From positions 1 through 18,522 of the forward strand of contig JAEXDU010000018.1 of NCBI GenBank assembly GCA_023401495.1: a stretch of 18,522 bases of DNA. The letters are read 5' to 3'. The DNA is from Bacillota bacterium. GTDB taxonomy: Bacteria > Bacillota > Clostridia > Oscillospirales > Acutalibacteraceae. Shown piece after piece: positions 7,728-15,078 of this stretch. The position numbers and the translations under genes were made by a program. The notes under the pieces are model-generated. The model searched no databases, was not told the origin of the DNA, and saw nothing but the letters and a program-made list of their open reading frames with translations. Within the stretch, counting starts at the first letter, position 1. Every line of letters begins with the position of its first letter.

Positions 7728-7756
7728 TTGACTCATGATTTGATTTTGAATATAAT
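7728..7756 (+). promoter_or_regulatory. Promoter of the marR-ABC exporter operon
   Basis: TTGACT (7728-7733) and a perfect TATAAT (7751-7756) are separated by 17 bases. The predicted start is near 7763, giving a leader of about 50 bases. The segment from 7559 to 7727 shows nothing else recognisable. Confidence 0.85.
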
Positions 7757-7771
7757 GTTGTACACACAACA
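7756..7771. promoter_or_regulatory. Operator-like inverted repeat over the marR start site
   Basis: TGTTGT-ACAC-ACAACA is a perfect inverted repeat (6-base arms, 4-base spacer). It begins on the last base of the -10 box and covers the predicted transcript start. Its size and position suit a MarR dimer repressing its own operon; the binding is inferred. Confidence 0.65.
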
Positions 7772-7811
7772 GTTTTATATCAAACAATTTACTTTGGAAA
7801 GGATATGCCCC

Positions 7812-8261
7812 ATGAATAAAATGAGGGTCGGCCGGGAGCTTCGCTCTCTGAACAATATGATCCGGCGTTATTTTGAATTTTCATCTCACCGGAAGGAGAT
7901 TGAAACCGTTACCGGCAATAACGGCTGGATCATCAGTTTTGTCGCCGACCGAGCCGGCCAGGACATCTACCAGAAAGACATTGAGGACTATTTCACCATT
8001 ACCCGTTCCACCGCTTCCCGGGTGCTGAGCCTGATGGAGCAAAAGGGGCTGATCGAGCGGCAGGCCGTTGCGCAGGACGCACGCCTGAAAAAAATTGTGC
8101 TAACCCCAAAGGCGCTGGAAATCCGGGGACTGATGCTGGAGGATGCCAAAAAAATGGAGTATACCCTCATCCAGGGCTTTACGGAGGAGGAAATCAAAAC
8201 GCTGCTTTCTTATTTGGAACGCATGAAAACCAACATAACCAATCTGCAGGAGGAGCAATAA
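7812..8261 (+). CDS. MarR-family transcriptional regulator
   Basis: The 149-residue protein has the MarR layout. An N-terminal dimerisation helix (ELRSLNNMIRRYFEF) comes first. The winged helix-turn-helix includes YQKDIEDYFTITRSTASRVL, then LMEQKGLIERQAVAQDARLKKIVLT as helix plus wing, and C-terminal dimer helices follow. The same frame is open further upstream, but translation should start at 7812, where GGAAAGGA stands 8 bases ahead and the -10 box lies well upstream. The gene is 6 bases from the first ABC gene and shares its promoter, so it is most likely the autorepressor of the exporter, relieved by an exported compound. Confidence 0.94.
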   Translation: MNKMRVGRELRSLNNMIRRYFEFSSHRKEIETVTGNNGWIISFVADRAGQDIYQKDIEDYFTITRSTASRVLSLMEQKGLIERQAVAQDARLKKIVLTPKALEIRGLMLEDAKKMEYTLIQGFTEEEIKTLLSYLERMKTNITNLQEEQ

Positions 8262-8267
8262 CAATCC

Positions 8268-10019
8268 ATGATCAAAACACTTCTGTCCAGTGTGCGGGAA
8301 TATAAAAAGGAAACGATTCTCGCACCGATATACGTTACTTTGGAATCCATCCTCGAAATTGTGATTCCAACCATCATGGCATTTCTGATTGATAACGGAA
8401 TCAATCAAAAGGACATGTCCTATGTGCTCAAGATGGGTCTTGTTCTTATCCTGGCCGCGGCGCTTTCGCTGGTTACAGGCATTCTGGCCGGACGCAGCGC
8501 GGCTGTCGCCTCGGCAGGCTTTGCCAGAAATCTGCGCCACGACATGTTTTACAATGTACAGAACTTTTCGTTTTCCAACATCGATAAGTTTTCGACCGCG
8601 AGCATCATCACCCGCCTGACCACCGACGTGACCAACGTGCAGAACGCGTACCAGATGCTGGTGCGTCTTGCCGTGCGCGCGCCCATGATGATCGTGTTCG
8701 CGCTCATGTTCTCGTTCCGGATCGACGCGCAGCTGTCTCTGATCTTCCTTGCGACCATCCCGGTGCTCGGTTTGGGCATGTTCCTGATTATGTCGCGCGT
8801 TCACCCGATCTTCGTGCGGGTGTTCCGCACCTATGACCGGCTGAATAACATCGTGCAGGAAAACCTGCACGGCATCCGCGTGGTCAAATCCTATATCCGC
8901 GAGGATTTTGAAGAGAAGAAGTTTGCCGACGTTTCTCAAACGATCTTCAATGACTTTACAAAAGCGGAAAAACGTCTGGCCTTTACCATGCCGCTGATGC
9001 AGTTGTGTCTTTATGCCAGCATGCTGCTGCTCTCGTGGTTTGGCGCGCAAGAGATCGTCGCCAGCGGGAACAATGCGGCGATCGGTCTTTCCACCGGTGA
9101 GCTGGCCAGCCTGATTACCTATGCCATGCAGATTCTGATGAGCCTGATGATGCTCTCGATGGTATTCGTCATGATCATCATCTCCCGCGCGTCCGCCGAG
9201 CGTATTGTAGAAGTGATAACCGAGGAAAGCGACCTGAAAAATTCGGAGAATCCGATTCATTCCGTTCCGAACGGCTCCATTACCTTTGAGGACGTCACCT
9301 TCTCTTATGCGCGGCAGACCGATAAACCGGTACTCGACGACATCACGTTTTCCATCGCGTCGGGCCAGACTGTCGGCATCATCGGCGGAACGGGTTCGTC
9401 CAAATCGAGCCTGGTGCAGCTGATCCCCCGCCTGTATGACCCGATGGGCGGCGTTGTGACCGTCGGCGGTATCAATGTAAAGGATTACGACCTGGAAACA
9501 CTGCGCAACGAGGTAGCCATGGTGCTGCAAAAGAACGTGCTGTTCTCTGGCACGATCAAAGAGAATCTTCGCTGGGGCAACGAAAACGCTACAGACGAGG
9601 AAATGATCCACGCCTGTCAGCTCGCACAGGCCGACGGCTTCATCCGCGAGTTCCCGGACGGGTACGACACGCATATTGAGCAGGGCGGCACGAACGTTTC
9701 CGGCGGTCAGCGCCAGCGTTTGTGTATTGCGCGCGCATTGCTCAAGCAGCCGAAAATTCTGATTCTGGATGACTCCACCAGCGCTGTCGATACCAAAACC
9801 GACAGCCTGATTCGTCAGGCGTTCCGGGAGAACATCCCGAACACCACCAAAATTATCATCGCGCAGCGCGTTTCCTCCGTACAGGACGCGGATAAAATCA
9901 TCGTGCTGGACGACGGCCGGATCAATGCGATCGGCACGCACGAACAGCTGCTCGAAACCTGCGCGATCTACCGCGAGGTCTATGAATCTCAGAACAAGGG
10001 GGGAACCCTTCATGAATAA
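8268..10019 (+). CDS. ABC exporter half-transporter, degenerate-site subunit
   Basis: This 583-residue type IV ABC half-transporter has an N-terminal membrane domain of six expected helices (about 1-310) and a C-terminal ATPase (about 340-570). Walker A is GGTGSSKSS (373-381, Lys379) with Ser where the third glycine usually stands. The signature is VSGGQ (477-481). Walker B is ILILDD, where the residue after Asp501 is Asp502 in place of the catalytic Glu. The H-loop is AQRVSS, with Gln533 in place of His. Loss of Glu and His marks the non-catalytic site of heterodimeric exporters such as TM287/288, BmrCD and LmrCD. The partner is the next gene, overlapping by 8 bases. A multidrug or peptide substrate is likely but not identifiable. 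Confidence 0.95.
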   Translation: MIKTLLSSVREYKKETILAPIYVTLESILEIVIPTIMAFLIDNGINQKDMSYVLKMGLVLILAAALSLVTGILAGRSAAVASAGFARNLRHDMFYNVQNFSFSNIDKFSTASIITRLTTDVTNVQNAYQMLVRLAVRAPMMIVFALMFSFRIDAQLSLIFLATIPVLGLGMFLIMSRVHPIFVRVFRTYDRLNNIVQENLHGIRVVKSYIREDFEEKKFADVSQTIFNDFTKAEKRLAFTMPLMQLCLYASMLLLSWFGAQEIVASGNNAAIGLSTGELASLITYAMQILMSLMMLSMVFVMIIISRASAERIVEVITEESDLKNSENPIHSVPNGSITFEDVTFSYARQTDKPVLDDITFSIASGQTVGIIGGTGSSKSSLVQLIPRLYDPMGGVVTVGGINVKDYDLETLRNEVAMVLQKNVLFSGTIKENLRWGNENATDEEMIHACQLAQADGFIREFPDGYDTHIEQGGTNVSGGQRQRLCIARALLKQPKILILDDSTSAVDTKTDSLIRQAFRENIPNTTKIIIAQRVSSVQDADKIIVLDDGRINAIGTHEQLLETCAIYREVYESQNKGGTLHE

Positions 10020-11949
10020 CCAAACCGCCGCTGCCAAAACCGGCAGAAAGCCGGCAGGGCGCCCGCCGATGCAGCGCTTTAAGCCCGGCACCATCAAGCG
10101 TCTGCTCTCTTATATGTCGGAATACCGGTTCCGGCTGATTCTTGTCGGCATCTGTATCCTGATCAGCGCCGCCGCCAGCGCGGCCTCCGCGCTGTTTTTG
10201 CAGACCTTGATCGATCAATATATTGTTCCGCTGCTGGGGCAGGTCAACCCGGACTTTTCCGGACTGTTCCGCGCGGTTCTCTCCATCGGCTGCGTGTATC
10301 TGATCGGCATCTGTTCCACCCTGTTCTATAACTGGGTGATGGTCATCGTGGAGCAGGGAACACTGAAAAAAATCCGTGACAGCATGTTTACCCACATGCA
10401 GAGCCTGCCGATCCGCTATTTCGACACCCACCCCTACGGCGATGTTATGAGCCGCTACACAAACGACACCGACACGCTGCGCCAGGCGATTTCACAGAGC
10501 TTTCCGCAGATGCTTTCTTCCGTCGTTTCCGTTGCCGCGGCGTTTTTCTCCATGCTGTACCTCAGCGTGGGCCTGACCGCGTTTGTCGCCGTGTTCGCCG
10601 TGCTCCTGCTCAAGGTCATCAAAACCCTTGTCGGGCGCAGCGGTACGTTCTTTGTCAAGCAGCAGCAGGCGCTGGGCAATGTAAACGGCTACATCGAAGA
10701 AATGATCAACGGGCAGAAGGTCATCAAGGTATTCTGCCACGAGGACAAAACAAAAGAAGATTTTGACCTTCGAAACGACGAGCTGCGCTACTGCGCAACC
10801 GAAGCGAACAAATACGGCAACATCACGATGCCCGTTGTCGGCAACATGGGCTACATGCTCTATGTATTGCTGGCGGTGATCGGCGGCGCGGCGGGAATCG
10901 CCGGTCTGCCGAACCTGAGCCTCGCCGGAGTCAATGTGCTGACGATCGGCACCATCGTTTCGTTCCTGACCCTTTCCCGCAGCTTCATCAACCCCATCGG
11001 CCAGATTTCGATGCAGTTTAACATGGTCATCATGGCGCTGGCCGGTGCTTCCCGTATTTTTGAGCTGATGGATGAAGAAAGCGAGCAGGATGACGGGTAC
11101 GTTACGCTCGTGAACGCCTGCGTGACCGACGGAGAGGTGACCGAATGCAGCGAGCGCACCGAGATGTGGGCCTGGAAGTATCCGCACAGCGACGGCAGCA
11201 TTACCTACACTCCCCTGAACGGCGACATCCGCTTTTACGACGTGGATTTTGAATACGAAGAGGGCAAACCGGTGCTGCACAACATCACGCTGTATGCGGA
11301 GCCCGGCCAGAAGGTGGCGTTCGTTGGAGCAACCGGCGCCGGTAAAACGACGATCACCAACCTGATCAACCGCTTTTACGATATCGCTGACGGAAAAATC
11401 CGGTACGACGGCATCAATATCAACAAGATCAAAAAGGCGGACCTGCGCCGTTCACTCGGCATTGTTCTGCAGGACGTCAACCTGTTCACCGGCACCGTGA
11501 TGGAGAATATCCGTTACGGCAAGCTCGATGCGACGGATGAGGAATGCATCGCTGCCGCAAAGCTCGCGAACGCAGACGGCTTTATCCGGATGCTGCCGAA
11601 GGGCTACCAGACCGTGCTGGAAAGCGACGGCAGCGGCCTTTCGCAGGGGCAGCGGCAGTTGATTTCGATCGCGCGCGCCGCGGTGGCCGATCCGCCCGTC
11701 ATGATTCTGGATGAGGCGACCTCCTCGATCGACACCCGAACCGAAGCCATTGTACAGAAGGGCATGGATGCCCTGATGAAAGGACGCACGGTGTTCGTCA
11801 TTGCCCACCGTCTGTCCACCGTTCAGAACGCCGACGTGATCATGGTGCTGGAGCACGGCCGCATCATTGAGCGCGGCAGCCATGACCAGCTGATCGCCGA
11901 GCGCGGCAAATATTATCAGCTTTACACCGGCGCATTCGAGCTGGAATAA
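10012..11949 (+). CDS. ABC exporter half-transporter, catalytic-site subunit
   Basis: The 645-residue partner of the preceding subunit has a basic, proline-rich N-terminus (1-25), six membrane helices and a C-terminal ATPase. Walker A is GATGAGKTT (Lys445), the signature is LSQGQ (543-547), Walker B is MILDE with catalytic Glu568, and the H-loop is AHRLST with His599. The intact Glu and His complement the degenerate site of its neighbour. The LSQGQ variant in place of LSGGQ fits the partner half of the degenerate site. Residues 358-403 form an extra acidic segment between the membrane domain and the ATPase. The start is set at 10012, with AAGGGGGG 8 bases upstream; the longer open frame lies inside the previous gene. 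Confidence 0.95.
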   Translation: MNNQTAAAKTGRKPAGRPPMQRFKPGTIKRLLSYMSEYRFRLILVGICILISAAASAASALFLQTLIDQYIVPLLGQVNPDFSGLFRAVLSIGCVYLIGICSTLFYNWVMVIVEQGTLKKIRDSMFTHMQSLPIRYFDTHPYGDVMSRYTNDTDTLRQAISQSFPQMLSSVVSVAAAFFSMLYLSVGLTAFVAVFAVLLLKVIKTLVGRSGTFFVKQQQALGNVNGYIEEMINGQKVIKVFCHEDKTKEDFDLRNDELRYCATEANKYGNITMPVVGNMGYMLYVLLAVIGGAAGIAGLPNLSLAGVNVLTIGTIVSFLTLSRSFINPIGQISMQFNMVIMALAGASRIFELMDEESEQDDGYVTLVNACVTDGEVTECSERTEMWAWKYPHSDGSITYTPLNGDIRFYDVDFEYEEGKPVLHNITLYAEPGQKVAFVGATGAGKTTITNLINRFYDIADGKIRYDGININKIKKADLRRSLGIVLQDVNLFTGTVMENIRYGKLDATDEECIAAAKLANADGFIRMLPKGYQTVLESDGSGLSQGQRQLISIARAAVADPPVMILDEATSSIDTRTEAIVQKGMDALMKGRTVFVIAHRLSTVQNADVIMVLEHGRIIERGSHDQLIAERGKYYQLYTGAFELE

Positions 11950-11960
11950 AGCACACATAG

Positions 11961-12000
11961 AAAACCGGGGCCGTTTCCAAGAGAAACAGCCCCGGTTTTT
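11961..12000 (+). terminator. Strong intrinsic terminator of the marR-ABC operon
   Basis: AAAACCGGGGC pairs with GCCCCGGTTTT, enclosing a second helix GTTTC/GAAAC and a 5-base loop. It ends in T5 and starts 12 bases after the ABC stop codon. Confidence 0.93.
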
Positions 12001-12388
12001 GCATATCGCCTTTTAAAAAGATGTTCATTGTTCAGGGACGCTGAAACAGCGGATCAGGCCGTGCGTTTTCCGGCAGCGGTCGGCGCTGCGCAGGTTGTTT
12101 TCCACCCCTGACAGGAACTGGTCTGTTAATGATCCATTCCCTGCCGTTTTTCCATCCACCGGCGAAATCAAATTCAGGAGCGATTTAGAGAACGTATTTT
12201 TCCATGATTGCAGGGACACCTCCGGCTCCAACTATGATCACACGGATTACGACGAGGGGAAAAGAAGTCTTGCAGCCTCTTCCTCCCTTCCGGTGATAGG
12301 ACTGCTGCACTTTCACCGCTCGTTCCTATAAAGCATAAAACTATATCTATCCATATCTTATGTATATTACCGTTAAATCTTCTTTTTA
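12001..12388. other. Spacer without a recognisable gene
   Basis: About 390 bases separate the ABC terminator from the next promoter. Two overlapping open frames exist: plus 12095-12331 (TTG start, 78 codons) and minus 12025-12231 (68 codons). Neither has a convincing ribosome binding site or any family pattern I recognise. The base composition up to about 12300 is GC-rich like the flanking genes, then turns AT-rich before the promoter. It may be a decayed gene. Confidence 0.4.
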
Positions 12389-12397
12389 TGATATAAT
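12389..12397 (+). promoter_or_regulatory. Extended -10 promoter of the MetE-like gene
   Basis: TGATATAAT gives a perfect TATAAT (12392-12397) with the extended TGn element. No good -35 is present at 17 bases. The predicted start is near 12404, so the transcript carries a leader of about 108 bases. Confidence 0.65.
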
Positions 12398-12403
12398 GAA
12401 TTC

Positions 12404-12506
12404 ACGAAAGCTAAGTTGAGAAAGCGATTGGAAGCACCCGGTCGCGGGTAAGCCGCTCCGGCAGCTTCTCTTTTATCATGACTCAAGAAGATCAAATACA
12501 GGGGGT
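12404..12506 (+). promoter_or_regulatory. Candidate structured leader RNA (three-way junction)
   Basis: GAAGC (12431-12435) pairs with GCTTC (12464-12468) and closes two hairpins: ACCCG-GTCG-CGGGT (12436-12449) and GCCG-CTC-CGGC (12452-12462). Only AA and A remain unpaired in the junction. TCTCTTTT follows, which could make it a weak terminator. ACCC at 12436 could alternatively pair with the GGGT of the ribosome binding site (12503-12506). It does not match the S-box, THF, cobalamin or other riboswitch consensus sequences I know. Confidence 0.45.
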
Positions 12507-12511
12507 ACCTT

Positions 12512-13615
12512 ATGTTAGACATCAAATACGATATCGTGGGCTCTTTTTTAAGACCCGCGCAGATCAAAACGGCAAGAGCCCAATTCGCAAGCGGAGAAAT
12601 CTCTTTGACAGACTTGCGCAAGGTTGAAGATACGGCGATTGCGGAGCTGGTTGCCAAAGAAGTTGCTCATGGCCTGAAATTTGTAACCGACGGCGAATAC
12701 CGGCGCAGATGGTGGCACCTGGACTGGCTCAAGGAGTTCGAGGGCTTTACCACCCAGCACTTGGAAAAGGAGCACAACGGCGTCGTCAATCACATTGAAT
12801 TGGGCTATATCAACGGAAAGATTTCTTATAACCCGGAACGTACCCACGCAGAGATCGAAGCATTCAATTTCCTGTATCAGGAAGCGAAGAAGTACTCGGG
12901 TATTACAGCAAAAAAATGCATTTCCGGCCCCAACATGATTCTTGTCGACAATTACCTGCAGATGGGCGTCAAAGAAGTGCCATACTACGGCAGCGACATC
13001 GACGAGCTCATTGAGGACATTGCCCTCGCCTATCAGTGCGCCATTCAGGATTTATATGCGCATGGCTGCAGATATCTGCAAATCGATGATACCTCCTGGA
13101 CCTATATGATTGATGAGAACTTCTTAAAGAAGGTATCTTCTCTGGGGTATGAAAAGGCGGAGGTTCTGGAGTGGTTTAAGCGCGTGTCTACAAAAGCTCT
13201 TGAGGGAAAGCCCGCCGACATGATCATTGCCAATCACTTCTGCAAAGGCAATTTCAAGGGACATCCGCTCTTTAACGGCTTTTACGATTCCGTGGCGCCG
13301 ATTATCAGCCAGATTCCTTATGACGGCTTTTTCGTCGAGTACGACGACGAGCGTTCCGGCTCCTTTGCACCCTGGGCGGTACTGAAGGGAACTGGCGCCA
13401 CCTTTGTAGCGGGTCTGATTTCCACAAAGAACCCCGTTTTGGAAAGCTACGAGGATATCAAAAGAAGATATTTGGAAGCAAAGGCCGTTGTGGGCAACAA
13501 TATCGCTTTATCGCCACAGTGCGGATTTGCTTCTGTTGAGGAAGGCAATTGTATCGACGAGGAAACGCAGTGGAAAAAAATAGACCTGCTTGTTTCCTGC
13601 AAGGATTTCTTATAA
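12512..13615 (+). CDS. Cobalamin-independent methionine synthase C-terminal-domain-like protein (YxjG/YxjH type)
   Basis: The 367-residue protein is the zinc-bearing catalytic barrel of MetE without the N-terminal half. The four zinc ligands can be placed: His242 and Cys244 in NHFCKGN, Glu276 in FVEYDD and Cys337 in SPQCGFAS. VTDGEYRRRWWHLDW and YLQIDDTSW are family signatures; IDDTSW occupies the usual IDDP site. Such proteins are presumed to move a methyl group to a thiol such as homocysteine, but donor and acceptor are unproven. An AGGGGG ribosome binding site lies 6-7 bases before the ATG. It is a single-gene unit with its own promoter, a structured leader and a terminator. The leader suggests regulation by a methionine-cycle signal, which is inference. 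Confidence 0.92.
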   Translation: MLDIKYDIVGSFLRPAQIKTARAQFASGEISLTDLRKVEDTAIAELVAKEVAHGLKFVTDGEYRRRWWHLDWLKEFEGFTTQHLEKEHNGVVNHIELGYINGKISYNPERTHAEIEAFNFLYQEAKKYSGITAKKCISGPNMILVDNYLQMGVKEVPYYGSDIDELIEDIALAYQCAIQDLYAHGCRYLQIDDTSWTYMIDENFLKKVSSLGYEKAEVLEWFKRVSTKALEGKPADMIIANHFCKGNFKGHPLFNGFYDSVAPIISQIPYDGFFVEYDDERSGSFAPWAVLKGTGATFVAGLISTKNPVLESYEDIKRRYLEAKAVVGNNIALSPQCGFASVEEGNCIDEETQWKKIDLLVSCKDFL

Positions 13616-13679
13616 TTTTCTGAAACGCATGATCCGTTTTCCAGCGGCTCGGGCAAGCTGGAATAAGCCATAACACCAT

Positions 13680-13724
13680 AACAAACGCGGGGCCTTTCCC
13701 TTTTGGAAAGGCTCCGCGTTTGTT
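13680..13724. terminator. Bidirectional terminator, 20-bp inverted repeat
   Basis: AACAAACGCGG and CCTTTCC pair with GGAAAGG and CCGCGTTTGTT; the two bases between the blocks also pair (G-C and G-U). This gives a 20-bp stem with a 5-base loop. Both ends are A/T-rich (AACAAA, TTTGTT), so it can stop the plus-strand gene as well as transcripts arriving from the right. Confidence 0.75.
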
Positions 13725-13810
13725 ATACCGCATCCCTCAAAGCGTATGTACTTCATTTTATACATCATAGCGGCGGGAATACATTCGGGAGAAACTTTAT
13801 TCTGCCCAGC

Positions 13811-13834
13811 AAAAAAGGAAGGCAAATGCCTTTC
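13811..13834 (-). terminator. Intrinsic terminator of the DUF218 gene
   Basis: On the minus strand AGAAAGGC-ATTT-GCCTTCCT forms an 8-bp hairpin (one G-U) followed directly by a run of T (six As on the plus strand at 13811-13816). It lies about 55 bases after the stop codon. Confidence 0.8.
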
Positions 13835-13888
13835 TAATCTTTTTGTTCTAGAGTTTTAAGACAGAATTTTTGCTGTTCTTCCATACGG

Positions 13889-14947
13889 TTACAGGTGCCG
13901 CAGATACCAACTCAACAGGTAGCCCGCACCGAGCGCAAAAAAGGAAACACCCAGAACGGCGACATATGTTTTGCGCCAGAATACCAGATAGGCGATCCAT
14001 TCGCGAATAAAGGCATTGAGCGCAAAATACAGCTTCGTGCGCGAGCCGCGCCCATCGCAGGGAATCCCCAGATGCTTGGCCAAAAGCAGCGCGCGGAACA
14101 CGTGGTAGCGGTTTGTGACCACCAGCAGGTTTCCTGTATCCCCCTGTGCGTCCTGCTGAATCAGCTGATTAGAAAACTGCAGGTTCTCTCTGGTGTTTAC
14201 AGACTGGTCTTCCACCAGAATATCCTCTTCCGGAATGCCTTTCTCAACGGCGTAGCGCTTCATCGCCTCCCCCTCGGGAAGAGCTTCGCCGCTTCCCTTT
14301 CCCCCGGAAAACACCAGCCGGCTGCCGGGATTCTGACGGTATGCCTCTATCCCCTTTTGAATCCGGCCCGCCAGAAGCGGCGTTACCTCGGTACCGTTCA
14401 TCAGCCCGCAGCCCAGCACGATAACATACCGGTATGTTTTCCGGCGGTCTCTGAGCAAATTCAAAAAGCTGCTGATCGTATACAGCGCAAAAATCGAAAG
14501 GGTGACAAAGAACGCAAACGAAAGATACGCATAGACAAAGTTCCAAAAATCATCCTTTCGAATATCGCTCAGCATGGGCCAGCCCACCAGATATGCAATA
14601 TAGCACACCCCAAACCCAAGCGAAAGCAGATGCGAAAGCGAAAAGCCCTCCCTGCGGATCAGCTGAATGCCGGAAATCAGCAGGGTAGTAATCAGCGCAA
14701 ACGGGAACAGCAAAACTGCTGCAAAAAACGCAACCCCACCGACCATGAGAATCCCCCATGCAAACGGCAGATGCTCCAGCATCAATAAAATGACGGCGCA
14801 CAGCCCCAATATCGGCAGCAGCGCAGCCAGAAAGGAAATCCCCAGCCAAAGGCTTCTCTTTTCCTTTCGGTACTGCCGCACAAACCACGCCGTTCCCGCA
14901 GCGGCAGCCAGCAAAATCGGCAGCAAAAGAATCAATCTGGTATCCAT
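13889..14947 (-). CDS. Membrane protein with a DUF218 (YdcF/ElyC/SanA) domain
   Basis: The 352-residue protein starts with five to six hydrophobic helices (about residues 3-165), then a DUF218 domain (about 174-305), and ends with one more helix (about 328-348). Domain motifs are VIVLGCGLMNGTEVTPLLAGR, split as VIVLGCGL and TPLLAGR, then LVFSGGKGSGE, EGEAMKRYAVEKGIPEEDIL, SVNTREN and VVTNRYHVFRA. Homologues are linked to envelope maintenance (E. coli SanA and ElyC), but the biochemical reaction is not established. The frame opens at a TTG (14965), but AAGGAG stands 6 bases before the ATG at 14947, so that start is used. It lies downstream of the cyclase gene on the same strand, with a hairpin between them. 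Confidence 0.88.
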   Translation of the reverse strand: MDTRLILLLPILLAAAAGTAWFVRQYRKEKRSLWLGISFLAALLPILGLCAVILLMLEHLPFAWGILMVGGVAFFAAVLLFPFALITTLLISGIQLIRREGFSLSHLLSLGFGVCYIAYLVGWPMLSDIRKDDFWNFVYAYLSFAFFVTLSIFALYTISSFLNLLRDRRKTYRYVIVLGCGLMNGTEVTPLLAGRIQKGIEAYRQNPGSRLVFSGGKGSGEALPEGEAMKRYAVEKGIPEEDILVEDQSVNTRENLQFSNQLIQQDAQGDTGNLLVVTNRYHVFRALLLAKHLGIPCDGRGSRTKLYFALNAFIREWIAYLVFWRKTYVAVLGVSFFALGAGYLLSWYLRHL

Positions 14948-15001
14948 TAAAGTCTCCTTGTCCAACGGTTCACATCGTACCGCCGCTCTAACCTAAAATC
15001 A

Positions 15002-15023
15002 CGGCGGCCAATACGGTCCGCCG
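15002..15023 (-). terminator. Hairpin between the cyclase gene and the DUF218 gene
   Basis: On the minus strand CGGCGGACC-GTATT-GGCCGCCG gives 8 base pairs with one bulged A. TGATTTTAGG follows, which is a poor T-tract. It may be a weak terminator of the cyclase gene or an attenuating structure ahead of the DUF218 gene. Confidence 0.4.
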
Positions 15024-15078
15024 CGACAGCAAAAGTCCAAATAATATAGTATTCCCCGTCGATTTTTCATTTCACCGG

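Noticed and set aside
8100..10097. 665-codon minus-strand frame opposite the first ABC gene
   Set aside because: It is the antisense shadow of an unambiguous ABC transporter, with His/Gln/Arg-rich composition and no family signature.
12404..12511. S-box (SAM-I) riboswitch ahead of the MetE-like gene
   Set aside because: The conserved S-box core segments are absent; only an unrelated three-way-junction fold is visible.
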